From Pyronema omphalodes (taxonomy: Eukaryota; Ascomycota; Pezizomycetes; Pezizales; Pyronemataceae): a DNA stretch of 64,000 nt. The notes below the pieces were generated by a model, which was given only the letters and a program-made list of their open reading frames with translations, was not told the DNA's origin and searched no databases. Where the stretch lies: positions 186,001 through 250,000 of the forward strand of contig JAJJXM010000045.1 of assembly GCA_024516155.1 (NCBI GenBank), in the 5' to 3' direction. Every line of letters begins with the position of its first letter. Position 1 is the first letter of the stretch. Shown here in pieces: positions 46,180 through 57,503 of the stretch. The position numbers were made by a program, and so were the translations under genes.

Positions 46180-47942
46180 CGGTGGTCATATTGGTGTCAG
46201 AGGGTAGGTCAGAGGGCTTGTGGGCGGTTTTTGTTCTTTGCCAGACAGTTCTTATGACTTCCAGGCGGGAGGGGCATTTGGGGTGGAATGCAGGGTGAGC
46301 TGTGTCATCTTGGTTTGAATCAGTGCAGTTTCTGCATTTGACATGACATGGGGGCATAGCCGTCCAGTCTTGGTCGGACATTCAGCACATTGATGTAGGT
46401 CGGTGGAATGTGGCCCGGCACAAAGGGCACAGGTGGGGTGGGAAATGGAGGGGCAGACGGCGTGGTGGTGTCCAAAGGTAAGGCAGCGACGGCATTGGTC
46501 GGTGGGGGGGCTGAGTGATACTCAGTGACCTTCCTCTGCTCATAGCGTACAATAACCTTGGTTCTCTTCAGCCTTTGTGCATCCTCATTGGTCTTAAGGG
46601 CGATCATAACGCTTGATGCAGCCTTGCCAATGCGCTTGTCAGGGTGGGTTATGTATCGGGGGGGTTGGGCGAGCTGGATGTCATGGTTGCGCTCAATCTC
46701 AGATTGGAGAGCTTGCATACCATCAGGGTGTCGGGGTAGGAGTCAAGTGGGATGCTGTGTACCGTAAGTTTGAACCACTTTTCGGCAACTCGGGGTGCAA
46801 GCAGGGTGTAGTGGATTGACTGGGCAGCCTCCTGAAGGGTGTTGAGGTGGGCAGTAACTTCTTCAGTGGTAGTTTTGGGGGAGAACGTGAGGGTGAGGTT
46901 TCCAAGTTGGTTGCGGCGCACCGTAACAACAGACATGTGGTCAGGGGCGTCTGCCTCCCGGAGTGCACGGTTTGTAGCAGCACCGAGGTGGGCATTGACA
47001 TCATGTGTGAGTTTTTCTGGGTCTGGGCAGGGGATGGAAACAGTAACAGGGCGAGGGACAGCAGGTTTCGGTGATGGTTTTTGGGTTGGGATGGGGTCTT
47101 GGACTTCTGAGTGGCGACAGTCTGGGTAACAGAGCTGAAGAGCTTTCTGGGGATATCAGGTTTGTCCAGGCAGCAGTTGCTTGGGGGACGGGGAAGGGGA
47201 TGGCGGGGGGGGCGGCGATATTGTGTTTGGCTAGCGCTTCTTCAGCGAAACAGCGGGTCTTCCAGTAGGTGACCAGATCGTCGGTTTGGGCAGTGGGCAG
47301 GGGTTCAGTGTCAGGGGCAGGGTCGGTGGATTCAGGAATTTCGTGGGAGGGCAGCAGTTTGCGCAGCATTTCTTCAATCTTGCGTAATGTTGCTCTGTCG
47401 CGATCCATGATGCTGAATGCTTTATTGAGGCGTTGAGTGGTACGATGGTCGTTGAGGCGTGCGGCGTCGGCATGTGCGGTTACTGTGGCCATGACTCGGT
47501 CGATTGCTGTCAGGTCTGCGATGCTGGTGTGTCCGGGGGTTGCTGTTTCATTCCCAAGGTGCGCAGGGAGCCTGGATACCATGTAGACGAGAGGAGTTTC
47601 AGTGGAAGTGGTGGTAGACGGTGCGGAGCGTTTTGCCGGGAGGGTTGGAAAGTCTTGGATATTGCGGACGTGGATTGTGTCCAGTTCTGGGCGCAGTGGG
47701 GGCAGGCGGTTGGTTTGAGGAGTGGGTTGCGGCGGGGTAGAGGGACGGCGAGCTGGGGTTGGTGTAGGCGACGCGGTTTCTTCGTCGCTGACGTCAGTGT
47801 CAGTGTCGAGGTTCATGTCGTCAATTGTTGTCGGTTGGGAGTGCGGCTCTGCGCTAGCGTGTTGGCTCGCGCTAAGGCTCGGCGTGCTGATTTTGTCGGG
47901 GGGAATGGGTTTTTTGCGGGGGGCAGCAGAGCGTGGGGCCAT
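46172..47942 (-). CDS. LINE ORF1, gag-like, frame broken
   Basis: ATG 47942 opens a Pro/Thr-rich N-terminus, then a helical stretch (MDRDRATLRKIEEMLRKLL), a linker and an RNA-binding-like middle (EKWFKLTVHSIPLDSYPD). The C-terminal part holds Cys/His fingers: CRRCLTFGHHHAVC, CALCAGPHSTDLHQC and CHVKCRNCTD with HPKCPSRLE. These bind element RNA in related LINEs. At least three frame changes are needed (near 47000, 46700 and 46400). The stop overlaps the ORF2 start. Confidence 0.8.
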
Positions 47943-48293
47943 GTCGCCGCGAAGGAGTTGGGAGGGGAGATTGAGGGAGCGATAGAGTTAAAGGGGAGAG
48001 AAGAGAAGACGAGTTCGAGCGAGTGGTTGTTGTTTTGTGGTTGTGGTGGAGTCGCGTTGTGCCTGTGCCGAGGGGCGTCTTCAGGGGCCGTGATTCTCTT
48101 TCACCTCGCTTGCGCGACGAAAAAGAGCGTGCCGGGTCTGGAGAGGCTTCGGGTAGGTAAATCGAGTGAGCTATTCAAGAATCCGCTCGAAAATCTGATG
48201 ATTTCCGGGTGGTTGTTGAGATAGCTGGGGGGGGGGGTCGAACTCGGGGTGGTTGTTGTGTGTTTACTGCGCTGGCTTTTGTGGATTGGGGAT

Positions 48294-49128
48294 GGAGGTG
48301 TTGTGGATTCTGGGGTTAGACTATATTTCTATAGACTCGATGATTTTTGTTATAGTGTAGCTTTTATTGGTATTTAGTTTCGTATATAAAACTGCATTGA
48401 AATGAAAAATAACAGCTACGAGAGTTGAATAACAAGGTGTTACTGAGATATTCAATAACGCTTGCCGAGTGAGTCATGAAATATCACGTATCGTCGATGT
48501 GAGGTCAAGCTTATGTAAAAATAGAGGAGAAATTCCCTGGATCTTCAGACATTCAGAGCCTATTATAGTTATCTACTCCGGCTTTTAGATCGGAATCGTC
48601 TATCGCTGAAGGCACTCAAGTCCATCATCACCATCACTCCACAAACTACCGATTATGTAGAAGACATAACCAAAGCCATTTAATGTATACAACGTCCTAA
48701 AAAGAGAATTGACGCCATTAGAGGGTTTCAACGAAGGCTGAGGGTAAGGCTGAAAGTAATGGAGCTCTTTCGAGACGATCGCTGTACAAAATCGATTCAT
48801 TTCTTTATTGATTCATACGCTGACCGAGGCCTAAAAGCCCAAGCAGGACTAAAATATATCAGAATCTCGTCCTCGTGATCTAAACTACCTAATGATGCCC
48901 CATAATATCCTACACCCATATAACCCGTCAAACAAAGTGCGAAAAAGAAATACAATGAGAAAAGATAAGAGAAATGAGAAAGAGGACTTCCTCAGATCCC
49001 CCTTGTCCTGTACAAAAGCGGTTCTGGGCCACCTGAGTGCCATAGAAATTGGAAGGCGCTACGAAAATGCAAATTAGAAAAAAGCATAGATGTATAGATT
49101 TTTTTTTTATGATTATAAAGCACACACT
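48294..49128. other. noncoding block of unit B, 3' of gene X
   Basis: Homologous to about 31347-31977 of unit A, with extra sequence near 48790-49010. It ends with the cact target copy (49125-49128) of the DNA transposon. Confidence 0.55.
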
Positions 49129-50466
49129 CCCTATGGTACAAGAAAACGAGTGAGAGTGGTTAGTTCAAACACCTTCGTGTTTAGCTAACACCGAAAGTGT
49201 TAGTATGATTACGGTGTTTAGCTAAACCACCTAGCGTTGTTTAGTTAAACAACTACCTTGATTTTTTTTTATGGGGTTTATTTAAACACCTTAGGGGTGT
49301 TTAAATAAACACCTTCTTTTCCCTTATTCTTTGGGGTCTATTTAAACCATCCAAAGTGGTTGAAATAAACACCCAATTTGTGTTTAGGGATTTAAAATCA
49401 ACACCTTCTTTTCGCCTATTCTTTAGTGTTCATTTAAACACCCTAGGGGTGTTTAAGGATGTTTAAATAAAACCCCTTTTTTTTTCTAGGGGTGTTTAAA
49501 TAAACACCTTCTTCTTCGCTTATTCTCGGGGTTTATTTGAACTATCCTCTGATGTTTAAATAAACATCTACAGTCCACTTCCTAGGGATGGCTTTTCCAT
49601 GGTTCATATAAATCACCCTGCAGTGTTCTACTGAACATTCAGTTTTTAACTGTAGAGCTGTGTTCTGCTTATGTTTGTTGATGGAAGTGGATTTGCCTTA
49701 GTGCGCATCCCTTCCTTACGTTCTGTTCGTTCTGCCTTTGTTGTTCCTCGTTCTTCATCCGGTTCATTCACTTGTTTCTCCACCTCCATCTGTCCCTCTT
49801 GTTTAACTCTAAGTTTTTCCCCATGTCAAATGTTTGTCCCTCAACAGAATTGCCTGTTAATACACCATACGCCACTGGAGGGAAAAAAGAGAGAGAGGGG
49901 GGGGGGATTGGGATATGAACTTCTAGATACTCGCTGAGTCAAGGACTGCAAACCAACCCCACAAATATCTACAATGCTAACCAGACAAACAGGATGCTCA
50001 GACAACCTAAGTCTATTTATTGAAGCGAACCATGATTCCAGCATTTGTAAGGGTCAATTAAAAAAGGCACAAAGCGAATGGTACTACACAGAGAGGAGGA
50101 GCGGAGTAGGAGTAGGAGGGGTGAGGATGGAGGTGGGAGGTTCCTGTATGTATAGATAGAAGACCTGACAATAGCTAGAAACATGTTACATAATGAGCGA
50201 GTAGTTTAGTAATTAATTTAGCACATTTAAAAAATATCTGAGGTGCTTGATCAAACCACTATTGTGCGAGGTGTTTGGAGGTGTTTAGTAGGAGTTTAAA
50301 AAGGTGTTTAAAAAGGTGTTTAGTAGGTGTTTAAAAAGGTATTTAACGGTGTTTAGTGGGTGTTTCACAAGGTGTTTAGTAAATGAATTTTGTGGGCGTT
50401 TCAATTAAACACCTTTTGTGGTTTAAAGTGTGGTTTGATTAAACACCTTTTTTTTGTACCACAGGG
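49129..50466. mobile_element. non-autonomous DNA transposon with GGTGTTTA subterminal arrays, 1338 bp
   Basis: The insertion is bounded by imperfect 18-bp inverted repeats with consensus CCCTRTGGTACAARAAAA and a 4-bp target duplication cact (49125-49128, 50467-50470). Unit A has the empty site with a single cact (31974-31977). Both ends are filled with copies of GGTGTTTA or its complement TAAACACC. In the left half they form small palindromes such as gtgtttaaataaacacc; in the right half they are direct copies. No transposase frame is present. The superfamily is uncertain: the terminal CCCT and 4-bp duplication do not point to one family. Confidence 0.9.
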
Positions 50467-52031
50467 CACTGTTTTTTCTTGTGAGTCCGGCGGTCCGCTT
50501 TAACGCGACTTAGCCTAGACGAGAACTGCTTTTTAGTTGTTTTATATTTGTCTGTTTTTGCTTTTTTTATAATTGGGGACGAAAATGGGAAATAGGAGAC
50601 AGGGGCGCCTCATCAGGAAGCTTTGGCCTCGAGGACAGGAACAGGTTGTGATATTTTTGTTTTACCCGCATAGGCCTTGGAGGCCTCCAATCGATGTATG
50701 ATTAAAAAAAAAAAACAAATTGAAAAAAAGCCATTGAATTGATGACTCTAATCGACTTATCTTAGAATTTTCGGCTGGTGTAAGCTGATTTTTATTTACT
50801 TCAAACACCATCTACACCATGGTGTAATGACCCGGGGTGCACAAGCGTCGAGAGATGCAGCGAAGTTGTGTCGCCCGTAAAATAAGTAGTACTGCACCTC
50901 TTGTCACGGATCGTCCCTAGGAAGAGAGGGAGACCCAGGGAAATAAGAGATTAAAGGGAAGAGGAGGAAGATAGTAGTAGCGAATAAGGATTGTATTACA
51001 TTGTGTCGGTATGAAATGGGACAGAACGAAAGGATGGAAGGATGGACGAATGGACTCGTGGGATGGAAGAGGAATTAGATCGCAGGAATAACGGGTCGGG
51101 GAGAGAAGCGGAGGAAGTGAGGGATATCTCAGGCAGAATGTCGGACTGAGAAGGACGGAAAGATGCCATGGGGAAACGGGGAGAAGGACGGGAGTTATGT
51201 CTGGAGGAAATGGGGGACATGTAGTTGAGGAACTTTGTATTTAAAGGAGAAAACGCCGCGGAGTAGAATAGTTCCTGACTCAAGGTCTTGTATTCTGCTC
51301 TCACAGTCTAGTACAAAAGTCGTCGACCCCTTGTCTCGTCTTTCCCGTCCTGCCTCGGAGTGAATCATCATGGTTCCCTCGCCCCGTCTCGACTTCCCTC
51401 CAAAGTGAGTTCCCTGTTCCAGTCTTTTGTCCAGTATCCCTGTTATACCTCTCTTTCATCCTGGCCAGTGATGTATCTAATCAACGAATTCCAGCACTCT
51501 TTCTCCCACATTCGTATCTCCGATGATCCCAATAGTAAGTTATATCAGGTCATCGTGAATGGGAAGAAACAACGCAGGGATGTTTACTTGGTTGATAGAC
51601 GCATAACCGTTTCTAAATAACGATTGTGGTGCGGTCCTTTAATGCGGTCTCTTACCTTATTGATTCTTTCTTTGTGTTTCAAATCACTCTAGTATTGTAT
51701 AGCCTTTTTTTGTTAAATTCAAGGAATGTTGATGTATCAAGGTACGGAATGACCGAATAATAAGGGCTTGCAGCTTCAAAGCCGGTTGACTATTAAAATA
51801 CAATACGTGCGATACTGTCATTGCAGACACTTAATAAAAAGTATAATAATCTAGAGAGCAATAAACAAAATTCTGACCAAAAAGCATTATTCGCATTATA
51901 ATGATAACTTCAAGCTCCAATGTGCCCGGTTACTCTTCCATCAAATAGCTTGTCGTTAGTCCACGACTATAACCTTGGGAATGTCTTTCTCGAAAGCTGA
52001 ACATAACTCTTTTAGCGCCCTTAAAACTGCC
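50467..52031. other. noncoding block between X and Y (unit B)
   Basis: Homologous to 31974-33562. It contains the second copy of the LTR-like stretch (from about 50822, TGTAATGACC) and of the short conserved frame ending at 51620, here without the 16-bp duplication of unit A. No other gene seen. Confidence 0.5.
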
Positions 52032-54219
52032 TTACACATCTCTCCCTCCTCTCATCCAGAGCTTCCCATTCATCAAACAAAAGTTTTTTTGTATAACTTG
52101 TTCAACAAGTGAAGCATGTTCCCACCATAGGTTACCTACGGTATTATCCCAATCCCTAGCCATTTGTCTCTCATCGTCCCGAAACGTATCTCCATGTTTC
52201 CCCATGAGTGCACGCAAGCCAAAAGTTGGGTTCTTTACTGCAAAACGCTCGAACATGTCGCGATAGTAATTTACCAGTTCTTCCATGATATCCAAATATT
52301 TCTGTCTTTTCCACAGGGTTATTTTATGTCTTTGTGATGCTGTAGTAGTATAGATGTGGATTGAGATCATAGTTTTGCGTGACGGTTTGTATCATCGATT
52401 TCAAATTTGAGAATTCGTCAGCTGACAAGCCTTCTACGGGCACAGGAATTTCATAACCAAATATTATAAGTGGTTTTGTCGGACCTAAGGTCGTTTCCAG
52501 GGGTTTGGGTTCATTAATACCTTCAGCAACTGCCTTTTCACGAGGTTTCCTTTCAGGACCACTGTCGCTTGTGCTGTTTGTCTCGGGGTTCTGTGTCCTG
52601 TCGCTGCGGTTGTGGTCATGGTAACCGTCATGTCTAGAACCGGATTGAGCAACCGTTGGTATATTCCAGCTCAGTTCTGCATCCAAGTTGCCTATTGCAG
52701 AACTGTCAGACATAGGCATGGCTTCTCCGCTTGTCAATCCTGTGTTTTGTGACATAGGAGGTGATGGAATATTCATGTGTTGTGTAACATCAGGCTGAAC
52801 GACTGTTTGTGTATTAGGAATAAATCTTTCTGTCAGGTTGCCTGGAGTAGACAAGACAGACATGGGTGAGGCCTTTTTAGTCTGCGATTTGGTGTTCTGT
52901 GACGTCTGACCTGCTGGACTATTCACGCGCTGTGTAGGAACAAATAGACAGAGGTTTGGTGCATTCCGGCTCAGCGTTACATTCGAGCTGTCTGTACGAG
53001 ACCTCGCAGACATGGGTGAGGTCGGTGTAATGTTCGATGCTGTGTTCTGTGAAATATGACCTCCTGGACTTTTCATATTTCCTGAAGGACTGGACTGAGT
53101 AGACACTGGTGCATTTGAACTCAACATTGACCTAGTGTTACTGGTAGTGGAACTGACAGACGTGTTTTTAGCCTTATCGATCCTTGATGCTACTTTCTTT
53201 GACATGTGACCTCCTGGGCTTTGCTTCTTTCGTGGAGAAGTGGACTGAACAAACGTTTGTGTATTAGGCTCACGCATTGCATTATGGTTACTGGTAGGAG
53301 AACTGACAGATGTATTTTCAGCTTTGATAGTTTTTGATGCTGAGTTCTTCATGTGCTGCGTAGGAGTTGGTGGAAAAGCCAGTGGTGAACTGGAAATATC
53401 AATTGAGTTCGACGGGTTGTCTGCCGGAGGCCTGAGAGACATGAGTGACGATCCTGTACTCATAGATTGCGCGTTCTGCGAACTATCACCTCCTGGACTA
53501 TTTATGGATTCTGTGGCGTCAAGCAGAAAGTTCCATGGTGCATTAGGATCGACCATTTCATTTGGGTCATCTGTAGGAGATGTGACAGACGTATGTGGAA
53601 CTCCTATGCCCGTTGATCCCGTATCCTGTGAACTATGACCTCCTGCAATATTCACGGATGGTGTGGCGTCAAGCAGAAAGTTCCATGGTGCATTAGGATC
53701 GAGCATTTCATTTGGGTTATCGGTAGGAGACGTGACAGACGTATGTGGAACTCCTATGCCCGTTGATCCCGTATCCTGTGAACTATGACCTCCCGGGCTA
53801 TTCATGGATTGTGTGGGGTCAAGCAGAAAGTTCCATGGTGCATTAGGATCGAGCATTTCATTTGGGTTATCTGTAGGCTGTTGGTACTGATGATCCGGAA
53901 GAGAACTCGCATGCTGTACGTATTGCTGATTATTTGATGATGAATCAGGATTGTACATGCCACTTGAGCCGAGCATATACGGGTCATTGTCCATCCCAGC
54001 TGGATCGGGCATATACTGTTCGTTGTACATCCCGTCCGAGCTGGACATGTACTGTTGGTTATAGATACCAGGTTCAGAATTGCCAGAATAAGCCGCTGAA
54101 TCCTGAGTCTGGAAAGGGTCATATAAAGAGCCAGTAGCTGGGGTATTAAGGGAATCTCTTCCGGGACCTTTATCAGGAGGAGTATTCTCTTGATCGGTGG
54201 GATCATCATTGTTGTACAT
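52032..54219 (-). CDS. gene Y copy B: Asn/Ser/Pro-rich repeat protein
   Basis: ATG 54219 opens a continuous frame of 631 residues to 52324. It has an acidic start (MYNNDDPTDQENTPPDKGP), fewer N-terminal 12-residue repeats than copy A, three 50-residue units, the Ser/Thr/Asn-rich part and the beginning of the C-terminal segment (PLIIFGYEIPVPVEGLSADE). The frame is then lost through small changes near 52350; the rest of the C-terminal domain is readable in another frame to 52032 (YRDMFERFAVKNPTFGLRAL). So this copy is intact at the N-terminus and middle and damaged at the C-terminus, the reverse of copy A. Function unknown; no membrane segment or signal peptide seen. Confidence 0.6.
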
Positions 54220-55583
54220 CTTTGTAGGACTCTCTGTCTGTGATGGCCTTATTATTCAGGAAGATAGGTGAGAAAGGCTGCGTTTTGAAAATCCCGGGTT
54301 TCGTATAGGTGGATGTATAGGTGTATTTATTTGCAACGGATGGAGGTTAATGGTCAACCGCCATGTTTGCAGTTAAGTGCTAGGCGTGATGTCGGGATGG
54401 TATGCAGTACATACATCCTCAACTTGATATGCTTTCCATCATCTGTCATGTTCAATCTTTGAGGGAGAATAACCAAAGAATAACATTCCATCCGAGATGC
54501 TTAGGTATGAACAGGTTGTGGCATGACATACCGTGAGCTTGTCTTGTCAACCGTATGAAACACATAAAATTACAATAGCCCTGAGGAAGTTGGATTAAAA
54601 AAAGATTAGATGCACCGGAGGGTCGATGAATGACAATTTTTGTCAGTTATTTTGATCAGTTTCAATAGCAATATCCGGCGTGTCACCGGGTCAATCTTGA
54701 GACTGGTGGAAATACGTTTGAACTGAAAATACTTGCGTTTTAAACATTTGACAGCAGAAAGTTCAATGGTTCCCGCATCACCAGAAGCAATAGGTGTTCA
54801 CTTCGTGTATTATTAGAGGTCTTGAGTGCCCACCAAGAAAGAAAACGCACAATGTGGTGAAAAAAAACTGCAACGAATGCATAGGCTTTACGTAGGTTGC
54901 TCATTTAATTGTAGTTGTATTATTCTACATAAGTTACTTCATCACTGCCGTAACTCCGTACTTGTGGGTGAGCTTTGTCGTCAGGATGATGGAGTGAAGA
55001 CGTGGTGGTTTGTGAAGCAGGAAATCGATCATCGATAACTTGTTGCGTAAGAAATGCGGGATGACGGTAAACTTCCAAACGGCAAGAAATCGGTCAGTAG
55101 CAACACTTGGCGCAATTCCTCCGTGATGCACCATGCCTTCCGTGTATCCATCATTCGCCTTCCATAAATCACACAGAATCAAGATTATATATTCCGCGGA
55201 CACCGGCAAATATCTCTAATTTCAACGGATCATGGGACAATGCTGTGCTCTTCTTTACTACTTAAACCCCCGCCCATCCCCCCCTCCAGCACTCTTGGAG
55301 TCGTAAAATTTCGCTGTTGGCAAAGTTATAATATGATAAAAATGAAATAAATGACCCACTGGACATAACACGTAGCGCAATGTGCAAATATGATGAAGCT
55401 TCTGGTTATGTATGTAGTTGAAGGCTTACAGTATTCGATACATAAATTCTTGGCTGAAAAGACACCGATCAAGGGAGGTCCGCTACCTCCATAACTGAAA
55501 CATTCCCCATATTTTCGCCATCTTCCATCCTCAGTCTCTCACATTCGGTTCCTCGAAGATTTTGCTCCCATTCTGTTCCCAAA
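54220..55583. other. noncoding block upstream of Y and Z (unit B)
   Basis: Shared divergent upstream region of genes Y and Z, homologous to parts of 36197-36530 and 38600-39646. The roughly 200 bp that flank the LINE in unit A are missing here. No gene supported. Confidence 0.55.
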
Positions 55584-56333
55584 ATGTGTTCACCTGGCAT
55601 GCCAAACAGAGACCCGTCCCTTAACGGCATGTCATCTGCCAATGGCAATCCACCTGTCAACGACGGCTCTGTCACCAACGATAACTCGCCCAGGAACGGC
55701 AACCTGGCCACCTCCAACACCTCAACCGACAATGGCATCTTATCCACCAACGACAACTTATCCACCGATGACAACCTATTCACCGATGACAACCTATTCA
55801 CCGATGACGACTCATCTACCAAATGTACCACGGCGAGGGAATGCATCTATGGGTATCATATTTCGTTGCTGTATCAACATAATCCGAACGATGAAACCTA
55901 CAACACCCTACGATCTATATCTGCAGTATTCGACTGGCATGGCGAAATGGCCATTGATCTTCGTAACGGTGATCATTCAACTGCAACGCTAGCTGCTTAT
56001 CGGGATGCGTTGAATTGTTACGTACACCTGTTGGAGAATTTAACGACACTACAAGAGGCGGATCCCTTATATTTAATCACTGATCCAATTTGCGAAGCTT
56101 TTATGAAATACTTGAAATCCACTCATAGGTTTGATGAGGAAGGAGGTGCCATGCACTTGAAAGTGGCGGGAGAGTTTGGAAATGCCACGGTGTTTTGGCT
56201 TCTGTTTGGTGTCGTGAATAAAGTCGTGCAACTGAATATTCTACAGGCATTTCAAGAACTCATTAGGGAAATAAGAACGAGGATAGCAATGAAAGAGGTT
56301 ATTCAAATGCTCATGGCAACACTTCCTGTATGA
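55584..56333 (+). CDS. gene Z copy B: 249-residue protein
   Basis: Intact single-exon frame from ATG 55584, almost identical to copy A from residue 80 on. It has two DNLFTDD-type repeats instead of three, and scattered substitutions in the Asn/Asp/Ser/Thr-rich N-terminus. Both copies kept their frame while X and Y in the same units have breaks. Family unknown. Confidence 0.72.
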   Translation: MCSPGMPNRDPSLNGMSSANGNPPVNDGSVTNDNSPRNGNLATSNTSTDNGILSTNDNLSTDDNLFTDDNLFTDDDSSTKCTTARECIYGYHISLLYQHNPNDETYNTLRSISAVFDWHGEMAIDLRNGDHSTATLAAYRDALNCYVHLLENLTTLQEADPLYLITDPICEAFMKYLKSTHRFDEEGGAMHLKVAGEFGNATVFWLLFGVVNKVVQLNILQAFQELIREIRTRIAMKEVIQMLMATLPV

Positions 56334-57503
56334 GATCTTGTTGAAATGCGTTTTATTCACATTTTAGAGGGACGCGCGAAGACCTGTTATGAAGTGATTG
56401 CATGTAATGAACAGTACCCATGTTTGGAGTAGTTAGCGGTGTTATGCAACGTGAAAGTATGCCAAAATTAATGAAAGAAAAAAAAAATGACAAGCACATC
56501 TCCATACATGCAAGATATGTGCAACTTATGCCGCATCGATTATTTCATAACAGGTCTCCGTACATCCCTACAAAATGCGGGTACATCGTATTCAACCAGG
56601 ATATATCATTCTAGAATTATGTCAAGATCAATTGAAATCCCTTGTCTAATGGTATTTTCATTGACATATTCACGATGAGATCCATCACTCCGGCTACCCT
56701 CGATTTCACCTGGTACAGTATCCGACCAAGAATGCCGAACAATCTCCTGCTATTGAAGTCGTATCCCAGACCAACAATGGCATGCTTTTGCCAGCTTAGT
56801 CGTATCGATAATGGAGGGTTAGGGATCTTTACATTCTCGAAGACCTTTGAAACGCTGTCGAATTAAAGTTATCTTAGATCTGATCCAGTGCGGTTCCAAA
56901 CTAATGCGGGTGACAGGGAAAAACATCGCGTGGAGAATGTGGCCTGTTTCGTAATCTTCAAAGGCTTGGCTTTGGCGCTCGGTTCCCTGGAAGCTCGCTG
57001 ACGTGGTGCGAATGATGCGAACCACTGTGACGACACATAACTGCTTCTCCGCTTTCTCCGCTTTAATCAAACGCAACAAGTCCGCAAGACCAACGCATCA
57101 TCGCTCACGGAACGCCTGAACACCTAAGCACGATTTCCTGCGCGATATATCCTCGACAGCAGCCGAGTTCCAGGTTTCGGGACGGAGGAAGAATATCAGG
57201 CGCCGCAATTTAGGCTCTTATCAGTACCAACGCGCCCGGCAGAGCGCGTCAACAACAATGTGGTTTCGCATGGCTCGTATGTGCGTATGAGCATCACATA
57301 ATGCGAGGCGAACGGCATTGAAATGGTATATCTGGAACTGATGAAGTCGTTGCGAGAGTGACACTGATGGCCATCTCAGCAGCTAGCCGGAATCTTCCAG
57401 ACTCACCGAATTTATATAGCAGTGGACGCAACATCAGTGCCATCTCTGCTCCTCATACACATCTAACTTGGCTTTCGCGTTCAACATTTGAAAACTAAAC
57501 ACG
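56334..57503. promoter_or_regulatory. intergenic; promoter of the YPPPP gene
   Basis: The first part is the end of unit B (to 56918). The rest has no gene. A TATA box tatata (57413-57418) precedes ATG 57504 by about 90 bp, followed by a pyrimidine-rich leader. Confidence 0.55.

Larger units (their letters stand above)
41717..48278 (-). mobile_element. full-length Tad-like LINE (family 2), 6562 bp, with target duplication
   Basis: Perfect 15-bp target duplications ttgtggattggggat lie at 41702-41716 and 48279-48293, and unit A shows the related unoccupied site near 31330-31346. On the minus strand the order is a 336-nt leader, ORF1, ORF2, 28 A, about 490 nt and a TAA/TAAA tail. ORF2 encodes endonuclease, RT, RNase H and a C-terminal finger. 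It inserted after the segmental duplication, because it is present only in unit B. Several one-base frame breaks exist in both ORFs. Confidence 0.95.
40997..56918. repeat. tandem segmental duplication, unit B
   Basis: Second copy of the unit, enlarged by a 6562-bp LINE (41717-48278) and a 1338-bp DNA transposon (49129-50466). Without these it is about 8 kb. By eye, noncoding blocks differ from unit A by about 5 percent and by scattered small indels. It ends at 56918, where the sequence leaves homology. Confidence 0.9.

Noticed and set aside
47433..48224. 263-codon plus-strand frame
   Set aside because: It lies antisense to LINE ORF1 and crosses the LINE leader. The coding signal (ATG, fingers, order) is on the minus strand.
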